This document shows, piece after piece, positions 55,458 to 64,000 of a stretch of DNA of 64,000 bases. The stretch is taken from assembly GCF_900155865.1 (NCBI RefSeq), contig NZ_LT707006.1, positions 405,490-469,489 of the forward strand, read 5' to 3'. The notes under the pieces were generated by a model. The model was not told the origin of the DNA, made no database searches, and worked only from the letters and a program-made list of their open reading frames with translations. How positions within the stretch are numbered: position 1 is the stretch's first letter; every line of letters starts with the position of its first letter. The DNA is from Bacteroides bouchesdurhonensis. GTDB lineage: Bacteria > Bacteroidota > Bacteroidia > Bacteroidales > Bacteroidaceae. Made by a program: the position numbers and the translations under genes.

Positions 55458-57632
55458 TTAATTTTTAAGTCTGTAATATGTACGGTCGGCTTCTTCACGA
55501 AGGTTCTCGGATAAGCTCTTATCTTTTCTCAGTTGATCGCATACCCGAAGGATGTCAGGCTTCCGATAAGAATGAGTGAACCAAGCAAAAGCCTCCAATA
55601 AACAGGTTTTTAGCTTTTCACTTTCACTGGAGTCGGTAAGTAAAGCCAAGAGGCCGTCTACACAGGCATGTGCCATATGATTTTTCAGAGAATTGCAATA
55701 AAGGATGCGCCAACGTTCGGAAGTTTCTTTGCTTAATAACTCTTTTTGCATGCTACGACTATTATTGGCATTCTCCAAAACCTTACGCATCTCCTCCTTG
55801 TCTTGCAACACATAGGTCTCAGCCATTACTTTATCAATTGCCGCCTGTACGGCTGCCTGATCAAAGACTTGAAGCCCCAAACTCACATTAAATGCCACAC
55901 GCTCGGATAGGTTGTCTTCTACATAGGCTTTGATTTGCGGATAAACATACTCGTTCAGTCCCACATGTTGCATCATACGAACAGAGGTGCGACGAATAAA
56001 TTCATAGGAATCCGTAATGGCCAAGTGTAAGACTTCCCGGAAGTTTTTGTCACTAATCTTCTCAAGCAATGCCAAGCAGGTGAAACGTACCATCATGAAC
56101 GAGGAAGTTTCAAAAGTTTTTCTTAATAAATCAGAAATACCCGGATAGTCATTGCGATAAAGGTTGTGCAAAGCAAAATTCTGTATGTCGGCATAGGGCG
56201 ACTGTAATAACTCCAACATGCGGGACTCGCTATATGGTTCTTTGAACAAAGCATTGGCATCTACCTCATTGATAGATTGAAAACGTAGAGTAGGGTCACC
56301 GGTAATGTGCGATTCGAGAATATTCGTCAATTTAGCCCATTGCCCCACTCGTGCTCCCATACCTAACAGGCCGAGCATCTCGTTTGCCATTTTATCTTGC
56401 AGTACATTGACTGAATTGGCAAAAGTAGTTACGCATTTTCCTTCCGACATGATATAACGTCCGGCAATGTAATCTTTTTCCCGGAAATCACCATTATAGC
56501 ATGCATCGAAAATTACCATACGGCTATTAGGCTTAAACTCTGTAACTTCCGACAGGATAATACCGGTGCGCAGGTCTAGTAAAGAATCTTCTGCAATTAC
56601 TTTGGGATCATCATAGCCTGCAATCCAAGTAGTGTCCAAACCGTATGTGTTTTTCATCATATCCAGCATTTCGTCGAAAGACTTTTTGTTGTTTTGCTTT
56701 CTACGCGCTAAACCACGATAATAGTACTTCATTGCATCTACATGAGCATTCCACCTATTAGTAGCGGGACTACCGGAAAGATATTGACGTTCGGGCATAC
56801 CATGCTCATGAAAAATAGACAAGTCCAGATCTGTGCGTTTCAGCATATTAATGACATCGTCCTTGGGATAATCGCTGAAATTATAACGGATGAAACGGGC
56901 CCGTCCCTCTTTATCGAATACGCCCGGCATTTGTTCGCGAATAGTAAAGGTTTCCGGTGTCCATGCAGTCAATGAGTTAGAGTAAGAGCCATCACCTGTA
57001 TAGGAGAAGAATTGGTCTAATTTATTGTTTATCTGGTGCTCAGCCACCACTTTTTTAAAATAGCGGCTGATTTGCGCATGCGGTTCTTCGCCGTTATCAA
57101 CAGCTTTGACACGTGCAGAATATATGTCACACCGAATTTGCTGTGGAGATTTTATAGCCAAATTATAATAGAAGAAATTATTTTCGACACTGTCCTGTTT
57201 CAAAAAATCGAATTGTAGGTCGAAATCATCGTAGAAACGGTCGCTGGGCACTGAAGAATCTCTCCAGTCATTGTTTTTCTCATCCATTTTAAAAGCGGAA
57301 GTCATATGCTGGGCTTTGCGGAGCATTGGAATAGGGATATCACCGACAAATACCACTCCTTCCAATTTATCCTTTTTGTAGAGCTTAACAATAACTTTCT
57401 TTACATCTTCCGGTTTATTCCATTCATTGTATACGATGAACGTAGGCAACCCTTCCATTCCTAGAATCTCCTGATAGGCTTTAAGCTCGGCTTCACAAGC
57501 CTGAAATGTCCCTTTATCTGTAATTACAGCAAAAGAGGTGTCCTTTACTTTCACAGCCGGTTTAACAAATGTCTGTGCCCGCAGAGATAATATGCTGCAG
57601 AGCATCAAACTTCCAGTTATTAATTTACGCAT
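55458..57632 (-). CDS. C25 (gingipain-like) cysteine peptidase with HEAT-like repeats, copy 1
   Basis: The 724-residue protein has a signal peptide (MRKLITGSLMLCSILSLRAQ). The core has SSVPSDRFYDDF, His275 and His277 in IFHEHGMPERQ, and Cys378 in VIFDACYNGDFREKDY. HITGDPTLRF ends the peptidase domain. The C-terminal 250 residues or so are HEAT-like helices (YADIQNFALHNL, then SFMMVRFTCLALLEKI). All three copies keep the His-Cys pair, so all three are likely active peptidases. It lies 30 bp after the barrel gene. Confidence 0.82.
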   Translation of the reverse strand: MRKLITGSLMLCSILSLRAQTFVKPAVKVKDTSFAVITDKGTFQACEAELKAYQEILGMEGLPTFIVYNEWNKPEDVKKVIVKLYKKDKLEGVVFVGDIPIPMLRKAQHMTSAFKMDEKNNDWRDSSVPSDRFYDDFDLQFDFLKQDSVENNFFYYNLAIKSPQQIRCDIYSARVKAVDNGEEPHAQISRYFKKVVAEHQINNKLDQFFSYTGDGSYSNSLTAWTPETFTIREQMPGVFDKEGRARFIRYNFSDYPKDDVINMLKRTDLDLSIFHEHGMPERQYLSGSPATNRWNAHVDAMKYYYRGLARRKQNNKKSFDEMLDMMKNTYGLDTTWIAGYDDPKVIAEDSLLDLRTGIILSEVTEFKPNSRMVIFDACYNGDFREKDYIAGRYIMSEGKCVTTFANSVNVLQDKMANEMLGLLGMGARVGQWAKLTNILESHITGDPTLRFQSINEVDANALFKEPYSESRMLELLQSPYADIQNFALHNLYRNDYPGISDLLRKTFETSSFMMVRFTCLALLEKISDKNFREVLHLAITDSYEFIRRTSVRMMQHVGLNEYVYPQIKAYVEDNLSERVAFNVSLGLQVFDQAAVQAAIDKVMAETYVLQDKEEMRKVLENANNSRSMQKELLSKETSERWRILYCNSLKNHMAHACVDGLLALLTDSSESEKLKTCLLEAFAWFTHSYRKPDILRVCDQLRKDKSLSENLREEADRTYYRLKN

Positions 57633-57662
57633 GTTTTGTAATATAGATTTCGTTATGTAGCA

Positions 57663-59225
57663 TTAAAAATTACATCCTAAACTTATCGATAAATGAGTAC
57701 GCCCATCATAATCATAGTCAGAGGTATTTACACGATCGAATACAACTTTTGCAAATAAGTTCATACGTCTGTTTTCTCTGACTTGTTGCGAATACGTTAT
57801 CGACCCGCCAATACGATAGTAATCACAGGTATAATAATTAGTCAGCCCTTGTTGTAATTCGGTTACAGTTGGATAGTCTGCATGGCTGCCACCATATACA
57901 TATTCACCTCCCAGATTATTGTTATACGCAACATGAACATCTATTAAAAGCCTGCGATTCAAACTATTGCCTAAAACAAAATTTTTTTTGCCACCTAAGC
58001 CTAAAGATAAATTTTCTGCATTCTGTACAGAATTAGGCATTAAATATTCATCGTCTTGCTTGGTATAATTCACATTTAATTCTGCTTTCCAACTATATTC
58101 ATTCCCGCGGTTTCTGCTTAATGCATAATTAAGAGAAGCGGTTTGTGCCTTGTACGTAGAACGGATGTTATTATATAATTCCACCCAGCCACTTTGTGAT
58201 TCAGAGTTATCGCGTTGAGAAATATACTGAATACCATCGATGTTACGATTTGTATATGTGGTTCTCATATAATTGGTATAGTCCTTTCCTTCCTGAATCA
58301 TCGTTAAAGAAACATGAGCAGTTTTATCTTTTACACCGGCTATTTTTTTAGGAGTCGTATAGCTCTGCTGAACAGTTTCCGCTTTTACATCGTAACTGCC
58401 CTCAAGCAGTAAATTGAAAGAGGGCATACTGAAGTTGTACTGGAGAGCTCCACCGAAACGGTCTCCAATATAATTGCTGGTTACACCGCTGCCTATTCCT
58501 TTTATGGCTGTTCCCAAACCGTATAATATATAATAGTCCTGATCCACATAAGAGTTGACATTACTCATTCTTGAGTCTTCCTTGATAGAACTATACTTGA
58601 AACTTGCACCAAACTTGTGTGAATTATTCAACTTGTAAGTAATCCCCGGCGTCAGTCCCAGCGTATAAAAACGGGTATCCACACGCGGGTCGCGCTGTTT
58701 GGCAGCTAATGTAGCTACATAATTACCTTCCAACCCCAATGCCCAATGATTACCAAGTAAAGGAGTAGCTGCACGAAACTTCAGATCGTAATATTGATTT
58801 CTCCATTTGCTTAAGTGCTGGTCTGCGACATAGTAAGGCATTCCCCTGAATGGATCGGCAATGGAGGCGTTATATCCGGCATCTGTCAGATTTTTTTGTG
58901 CAAAATTAAATGCTCCCCACACATATGCATTTTTCAGATTGATAAAGCCTTCACTGGATACACCTACGATAGCCTCTTTCTGCCCCTCTTGCGGACGGCA
59001 ATAGTTTCCGTCCTGTAAGTCATATCCCAATATAACATTCGAATAATTCTGAATATCATCGAATGGCATACCGGCAGCATTCTGTGAATGAGACCATAGT
59101 CGTCTTGTTTTCAATTGTTCCATAGCGGCGGGAGAGAAGCCCTGTGCCGCTCCCACCATACTTACAAGGCAGGCTATCATTACCAGCAGGCAGCTTTTCA
59201 TATAGTTCATATATTGTTTTTTCAT
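57663..59225 (-). CDS. Outer-membrane beta-barrel protein (DUF6850-like)
   Basis: The 520-residue protein has a signal peptide (about 9-27, CLLVMIACLVSMVGAAQ). Alternating amphipathic strands with aromatic ends fill the body (for example WALGLEGNYVATL, YKLNNSHKFGASFKYSSI), and it ends in LSISLGCNF with a terminal Phe, the outer-membrane insertion signal. The family appears to be the Bacteroidota DUF6850 barrel, named from memory. Its role is unknown. It lies 23 bp after the DUF4876-like gene and 30 bp before the first peptidase. Confidence 0.75.
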   Translation of the reverse strand: MKKQYMNYMKSCLLVMIACLVSMVGAAQGFSPAAMEQLKTRRLWSHSQNAAGMPFDDIQNYSNVILGYDLQDGNYCRPQEGQKEAIVGVSSEGFINLKNAYVWGAFNFAQKNLTDAGYNASIADPFRGMPYYVADQHLSKWRNQYYDLKFRAATPLLGNHWALGLEGNYVATLAAKQRDPRVDTRFYTLGLTPGITYKLNNSHKFGASFKYSSIKEDSRMSNVNSYVDQDYYILYGLGTAIKGIGSGVTSNYIGDRFGGALQYNFSMPSFNLLLEGSYDVKAETVQQSYTTPKKIAGVKDKTAHVSLTMIQEGKDYTNYMRTTYTNRNIDGIQYISQRDNSESQSGWVELYNNIRSTYKAQTASLNYALSRNRGNEYSWKAELNVNYTKQDDEYLMPNSVQNAENLSLGLGGKKNFVLGNSLNRRLLIDVHVAYNNNLGGEYVYGGSHADYPTVTELQQGLTNYYTCDYYRIGGSITYSQQVRENRRMNLFAKVVFDRVNTSDYDYDGRTHLSISLGCNF

Positions 59226-59248
59226 TGTTCTGTCTTTTTAGTTAATTA

Positions 59249-60520
59249 TTACAATGTGTGATTCCATGAAGGCATTTTTGCTCCATTACGACGCATTACA
59301 GGAACAACGCCACGTTCAAAGTCATCCGTACTGTTGTTTGTATCCTGATATATATATGTACCTGTTTCTTCGCGAATAATAGGATTACCTTCTTCGTCTG
59401 TGGACAATTTGCGAGCAATACCTAAACCGCAATAAGTAGCTCCTACCCAAGTAATACCTGCATCAAGTACACCGGGGACACGTTTTGCATTCATCTTTGA
59501 CTCATTGTTTACTGCTTCAACAGCATCCAATACATATTTAATAGGTATTTTTGCATAATAAACATTGCTGTTCGGTTTGCTAAGATCTGTTGTCTTCATA
59601 TTTTCATCGTTGACCGGATCCCAAGCTTCTCCTTCAGGAACACGAAAAATCACATAAGCACCTCCGAATACGGATGTCAAATATTGTGGTATACTTCCCA
59701 TCTCTGCTTTTCCTTGGTAGAAAACATGTTGCATATCATAAGCTGCCTGGTCAGGGAAGTTTGGATTATTCATATTAAACTCAAACTCAGAACTACTGCC
59801 GTCTATAGGACTTTGAGGGTTATAGATGTCCAACTGATGGTTAGCGGCAAATTGAGAAATGATGCAAGATTCACCTGGCGCTAACGGATATTCGGTTCCA
59901 TTTCCTGGAAATTTCCACACACGTTCTCCATATGCATAATTATTACCGTCCGCTTCCGGCCAAATAGGTAATTTAGTGGTAGCTGTACCCGGAGTTAAAT
60001 TTGCGAAATAAATACCGTCCAAATACAAAATGTCAGCAGAGTTATTGTATATCTCATAGAACTGGTCTCGGAAATAGACTCCTCCTTTTTCCGGACGGCT
60101 ACCGCAATAATAAATCTCCTTGAATATTAATGGGCTCACTTTAAGCCCTTGTACTTCAATATTCAATGCGCTACCATGCTTAAATAATGCCGCATTTACA
60201 GAATTGCCATTGATGTAGTATTCATTGTTTTCTGTATCGATCGCTGTACCGGATACTGTTACCGAATAAATTCCGGGGATAATTCCGTCAACTTTCACAC
60301 TATTATCAGTTACTTCTTTTACATAATGTAAATCTTCATCGTAATTGTCGAACTTTACAGTCAGATCTTTCAGTGTGGATATATTTTCAACGGTAATATC
60401 CAAATATACATCCACTGTGATAGGATTCACTTCTGCTGTGCCAGACATGTCCCTGAACGAATCGCATCCTATCAAAAGGGTACTTGCCAATGTAAACAAA
60501 TATATTAAATATTTTTTCAT
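59249..60520 (-). CDS. DUF4876-like lipoprotein with lamin-tail-like segment
   Basis: The 423-residue protein has a lipoprotein signal (Cys19 in LLIGCDSF). An N-terminal Ig-like beta domain follows (about 30-130). From about residue 130, FKEIYYCGSRPEKGG, then DQFYEIYNNSADILYLDGIY and APGESCIISQFA give the pattern of a lamin-tail-like (LTD) beta fold as found in the DUF4876 family. It is probably a surface or outer-membrane lipoprotein that partners the TonB receptor, which is encoded just upstream (13 bp gap). The ligand is unknown. Confidence 0.76.
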   Translation of the reverse strand: MKKYLIYLFTLASTLLIGCDSFRDMSGTAEVNPITVDVYLDITVENISTLKDLTVKFDNYDEDLHYVKEVTDNSVKVDGIIPGIYSVTVSGTAIDTENNEYYINGNSVNAALFKHGSALNIEVQGLKVSPLIFKEIYYCGSRPEKGGVYFRDQFYEIYNNSADILYLDGIYFANLTPGTATTKLPIWPEADGNNYAYGERVWKFPGNGTEYPLAPGESCIISQFAANHQLDIYNPQSPIDGSSSEFEFNMNNPNFPDQAAYDMQHVFYQGKAEMGSIPQYLTSVFGGAYVIFRVPEGEAWDPVNDENMKTTDLSKPNSNVYYAKIPIKYVLDAVEAVNNESKMNAKRVPGVLDAGITWVGATYCGLGIARKLSTDEEGNPIIREETGTYIYQDTNNSTDDFERGVVPVMRRNGAKMPSWNHTL

Positions 60521-60533
60521 AACTTCCTAAACA

Positions 60534-63395
60534 TTATAAAGTGAGTGATAATTCCAGCCCAAAGAAAAATCGGTTATTCAATTGAATATATGAACCCGGA
60601 TTACGTTTGGATTCTCTGCGCGGATAACTTCTGAACATATTGTTGGCAAAGAAAGAAACACGTAGCATATTGCTAATTTCTTTAGTTACATTCAAGTTAA
60701 AACAAAAATAAGGACTGTATGATTCTTTTATAGCATTATTATGACTTACATTATTCAACATATATCCATATCCTGCATCCTTTACTTGCTGGGTAGTGGT
60801 ATATTTCCCCTTGGGAAACATATTTACAGACGCATCTTCCAATGCTAAATAGCCCACAGGTATAGAATCGTTTCCAAATGTATTCCAATTAGACTGCTGC
60901 CAAATAGCTTGTGCTGTCATCGTAACAACAAAACCGATACGCGGGATATTGTGAGTGGCACGTAAAGTCGTTACAAATTGTTGTTTGTAACTTGCATTGC
61001 CTTCTTGAGAATAAATGGCCACCGGTTTACGGGCTGAAGCAGCATCTTCGCTATTGTCATAGAAGCTATAACCCTGACGCCAACTCTTAGTACGCATCCA
61101 TGAGCCATTTATTTGGAAGGCCGTACGGATAGCATCAATACGTCCGATATTCAAATCAAATTCTAAACCTTTAGTTTCTATATTTAAATTATTAGTTGGT
61201 TTTGCATAAGTAGACAATACCGGTAGGCTACTACTAAGCTCTATCCCGTTTTCTGTGCGCTGGTATTCATTGTAGATAAATGTATTGAAGGTGTTGAAGG
61301 TTTGGCTCATTACATAACCATCCTTCAGACGCTCCTTATAAGCTATTACATTCAGATTGGTTTTACCCACTCGTAAATTAAAACCGACTTCTGCTTTATG
61401 ATTTTGGGCAATCTTCAAATCTGAGTTATCTACTTGCCGAACTTCTGTGGTAGTCATAAACAAGCGCTGGCTTTCCGGAATATTTTCATTGGTAAGCTCA
61501 TTTATATTGATATATTCAAAATATGCATTTTCTGGATATAAATAGAGAAGAGAAGGCATCTTTGCAGCAATACCGTAACCTCCCTGAAGACTTAATAGAT
61601 TCGGAATCAAATCAATGGATGCATTTACACGTGGCGAGAAAATGCCTCCTACTACTGAGGTATGATCATAACGCACACCAGCCTGAATGTTCAAATCATG
61701 CGTACCGCTTATGGACCATTTGAAATTATCTTCCACATATGCACCAAATTGGTTAATGAAAGGAATATCCTTATAGTTACGTGGACGGAAAGATGAATTA
61801 TGACCGTATTGACTACGATAAGGAGGAGTACTTGGGTCATAAGTTTTTCCTTTACCAACGTTACCGTCACTCCGGAAATCCGCACCAATCAAGATGCGGT
61901 TGTTTACATGACCGCTCGCCTTGAATAGAGAACTCGTCACTTTAGCAAACAAATTAACTTCACGACTATCGATCTCATAGTGTCCCAAATAGCTGCTTGG
62001 TAGATAAACAGCATAATGATTTATGTCTTCCGGTCCAAAATTAGTAATTTGATTACCATTGGCATCATAGATATGCTGACCTGCAAAGTTACTAAGTACC
62101 GCACCGTTTGTAGTGGTCATGGAATAAGGAGATGTAGCAGAACTGTATACGGTTTCATAATAACTGTCTTTATCCATATACGTACCTGACAATACATAGC
62201 GTAGTGTTTTTAACCAGCCCTTATTTATATTCCATGTACCATTGGTATTCAAAGTAAAACCTATATCGCGGCCTTCCGAAGCTGTTTTAGTTTGTTCATC
62301 ATCAGGATTACGTTCACGTTGATCCTTACCATAAATAAAATCAAAGCTGGAATTGGTACGTAACTTATTATTAAAGAAAGTATTTGAATAGAGCAACTTT
62401 GTTGTGGCACGCTGATAGTGCTGGTAACTGGATATTGGATTATTCGTATTATAAGCATAATCTGCACTTACATTTAAAGCGCCTTTCTTTTTTCCAAGTT
62501 CAAAACCGGTTCCCATAGACACCTGATAGATATTGGGATTGGCTTTTGCTTTGACACGTAGCGGCTCACGACCAGCTTTTGTATTAATAATTACTGCTCC
62601 TGAGGTCAGATCACCATATTCAACAGAAGGGATACCACGAACGATTTGTATAGACTCTATATTTTCAGTAGAAATACTACGAACATCGGTTCCACCAGCC
62701 GGCGAGGCACCTCCGGCCAATGAAGCGGGTGTTTCCGTACCACTTAATACCGTAGGGCTCATCGCAGATAGATTAGCATTATTTGAGATGGGGGCACCAT
62801 CACGAATTATTGCGGTGCCCATAGCATTCATCGGAGCTTCCGGACCACTGGAACTGGAAACTTGACGGATGTTAATCTGTTGTGCCGAACTCATATCTTG
62901 ATTCTGTGAAATTCCACCTGGCATCAATGACATTACATCATATAAACTGGTCGCTTGCATATGGTCCATAGCAGAGCGGGAAATGTGAGAAGATGTGGAT
63001 TTGCCTGAACGGCTGTTGGTTGCAGTTACTGTAACTTCTTTCAACTTAAAATCCTCATTCCTCATTGTAAAATTAAGAACCAAATCCTTATTTACATTTA
63101 TTAAGGTGTCAATGGAGACTTTGCCCAAATATTGAATTTGCATACGAATTTTACCAGTAGGTACGTTTTCCAGTATGTATCTACCATTTTCATCAGAGGT
63201 TGTCCCTAGTGCAATTTCAGGAATAGACACAGCTGCAAATTCTAAAGGCAAACGCTTGTTGTTGTGGTCGTACTCATAAACAGTGCCTGTAAGTTTTACT
63301 TTGTAATTGTTTTGCGATTTGATAGGGAGGGCAATTCCTATGCAAATAAGTATAAACAAGTATATAATATTACACCCCAAAATACCTTTTTTCAT
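60534..63395 (-). CDS. TonB-dependent outer-membrane receptor, not SusC type
   Basis: The longest frame begins at 63518, but the promoter at 63422-63454 lies inside it, so the Met at 63395 (MKKGILGCNIIYLFILICIG) is preferred, giving 953 residues with a signal peptide. A carboxypeptidase-regulatory-like domain follows (KLTGTVYEYDHNNKRLP, then GTTSDENGRYILENVPTGKI). A plug carries VTVTATN, VMSLMPGG and IVRGIPSVEYGDLTSGAVII. A barrel ends in NRFFFGLELSLTL. No SusD partner is present. It is the first gene of a six-gene operon that ends with three C25 peptidases. The substrate is unknown; peptide, cofactor or metal uptake are all possible. Confidence 0.88.
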   Translation of the reverse strand: MKKGILGCNIIYLFILICIGIALPIKSQNNYKVKLTGTVYEYDHNNKRLPLEFAAVSIPEIALGTTSDENGRYILENVPTGKIRMQIQYLGKVSIDTLINVNKDLVLNFTMRNEDFKLKEVTVTATNSRSGKSTSSHISRSAMDHMQATSLYDVMSLMPGGISQNQDMSSAQQINIRQVSSSSGPEAPMNAMGTAIIRDGAPISNNANLSAMSPTVLSGTETPASLAGGASPAGGTDVRSISTENIESIQIVRGIPSVEYGDLTSGAVIINTKAGREPLRVKAKANPNIYQVSMGTGFELGKKKGALNVSADYAYNTNNPISSYQHYQRATTKLLYSNTFFNNKLRTNSSFDFIYGKDQRERNPDDEQTKTASEGRDIGFTLNTNGTWNINKGWLKTLRYVLSGTYMDKDSYYETVYSSATSPYSMTTTNGAVLSNFAGQHIYDANGNQITNFGPEDINHYAVYLPSSYLGHYEIDSREVNLFAKVTSSLFKASGHVNNRILIGADFRSDGNVGKGKTYDPSTPPYRSQYGHNSSFRPRNYKDIPFINQFGAYVEDNFKWSISGTHDLNIQAGVRYDHTSVVGGIFSPRVNASIDLIPNLLSLQGGYGIAAKMPSLLYLYPENAYFEYININELTNENIPESQRLFMTTTEVRQVDNSDLKIAQNHKAEVGFNLRVGKTNLNVIAYKERLKDGYVMSQTFNTFNTFIYNEYQRTENGIELSSSLPVLSTYAKPTNNLNIETKGLEFDLNIGRIDAIRTAFQINGSWMRTKSWRQGYSFYDNSEDAASARKPVAIYSQEGNASYKQQFVTTLRATHNIPRIGFVVTMTAQAIWQQSNWNTFGNDSIPVGYLALEDASVNMFPKGKYTTTQQVKDAGYGYMLNNVSHNNAIKESYSPYFCFNLNVTKEISNMLRVSFFANNMFRSYPRRESKRNPGSYIQLNNRFFFGLELSLTL

Positions 63396-63421
63396 AAGTA
63401 ACATCATATTTATTAATAATG

Positions 63422-63454
63422 CAAAATTATATGTAAATTTTAAATTAAAACAAA
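63422..63454 (-). promoter_or_regulatory. Promoter of the TonB/peptidase operon
   Basis: On the minus strand TTTG (63451-63454), a 21-bp spacer, and TAATTTTG (63422-63429) match the Bacteroides consensus. Transcription would start near 63415, about 20 nt before the preferred ATG at 63395. Confidence 0.72.
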
Positions 63455-63518
63455 CCATTGTGTGTAACAAAACTAAAATTATTAAAAATACATGTTGTTT
63501 TTGTTGGTGCCGTTGCAT

Positions 63519-63945
63519 AATCTCACAGACCTCAACCGTCTGTTGTCTAACAATATAGCAACTGCATTATATTTAGGAAAATCCAATATATATTAGTACT
63601 TTATTTAAGTTCCATACATAGTAATACGGATCTTGAGTGATTAAAAGCAAACTGCAAATCTAAATAAAAAACGGGATGGTTGTAGTTCTGATATGCTATA
63701 TCTTAATACAACGCAGATAAATACTTATATTTTCATTGATAGATCTAACTAAGTTAAAAAACGGATTTTCTCCAAAATTCTTCTGATAGCTCCGTTCCAG
63801 CCTCATATTTATCGCACTTTACAGAAGCCCCAGTTCAAATATAAGGAAACTGTATCTCTCTTCGATAAAAGATCTATTTTAGGACGCAAAATTAGATATT
63901 ACAAAAGATTATAAAAATACCATTTTTTGGGTATAAAAACGCATC
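63519..63945. other. Upstream region of the TonB/peptidase operon
   Basis: About 430 bp with no recognised gene. Nothing beyond AT-rich intergenic sequence was seen before the palindrome at 63946. Confidence 0.4.
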
Positions 63946-63967
63946 TAATACCTATATATAGGTATTA
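63946..63967. promoter_or_regulatory. 22-bp perfect palindrome near the right edge
   Basis: A perfect palindrome with core AATACCTATATATAGGTATT (63947-63966), extended by one T-A pair on each side. A related but weaker ATACC...GGTAT pair lies at about 63918-63934. The symmetry fits an operator for a dimeric regulator; the target gene may lie beyond the window. Confidence 0.5.
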
Positions 63968-64000
63968 AATATCATTGGCAATGTATGTTCCATTTCATTA

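Noticed and set aside
51055..57632. Classing the three peptidases as type IX secreted gingipains
   Set aside because: No C-terminal sorting domain is seen; the C-termini are HEAT-like helices, and no T9SS genes are in the window.

Overview
The window looks like a chromosomal segment of a gut Bacteroides species. The evidence is the SusC/SusD pair, many Bacteroidota-type lipoproteins with acidic residues after the lipobox cysteine, promoters of the Bacteroides type (TTG or TTTG near -33 and TAnnTTTG near -7), Bacteroidota tyrosine recombinases, and conserved housekeeping genes (leuS, mutS, lgt, panE, ychF) with Bacteroides-like sequences. No rRNA, tRNA or CRISPR array was found.

Layout. 1-7.4 kb: a small zinc-ribbon protein diverges from a CI/S24-type repressor that has a perfect palindrome upstream; then an OmpA-like lipoprotein and a leuS-yitT-rdgB run on the minus strand. 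7.4-21.6 kb: an accessory carbohydrate region with a beta-helix protein, a decayed Asp-box glycosidase, a GH42 beta-galactosidase, an EamA exporter, an intact Asp-box glycosidase and a 6-bladed propeller lipoprotein. Inside it sits a 1590-residue DUF4062 / P-loop (NACHT/STAND-like) / WG-repeat protein with its own promoter and terminator. A 170-bp near-perfect direct repeat flanks the propeller gene. 21.6-22.7 kb is mostly non-coding and holds a 22-bp tandem repeat and a probable small RNA. 22.7-28.4 kb is housekeeping: mutS, then lgt, panE and ychF.

28.5-37 kb is a five-gene SusCD-type operon (IPT/NHL lipoprotein, SusC, SusD, DUF1735-like lipoprotein, TlpA-like thioredoxin) with no glycosidase. 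A surface lipoprotein with collagen-like repeats follows (37.4-40 kb); an IS1182-family element lies just upstream of it. 42.1-46 kb holds recombinase debris and a GC-rich block with two integrases and two HTH genes, one interrupted by an in-frame TGA.

46.4-51.05 kb is a wrecked Type IIG restriction-modification gene. Its methyltransferase core is inverted relative to both ends, and flipping about 1.32 kb back restores one reading frame. Its 3' end is lost at a truncated transposase, followed by an IS256-type fragment. 51.05-63.5 kb is a six-gene operon on the minus strand: TonB-dependent receptor, DUF4876-like lipoprotein, outer-membrane barrel, and three tandem C25 (gingipain-like, caspase-fold) peptidases with C-terminal HEAT-like repeats. 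It starts from a clear promoter.

The two best candidates for undescribed biology are the DUF4062-NTPase-WG protein (possible immune-type STAND sensor) and the TonB/lipoprotein/barrel/triple-peptidase operon. The inverted Type IIG gene is the most striking structural observation.
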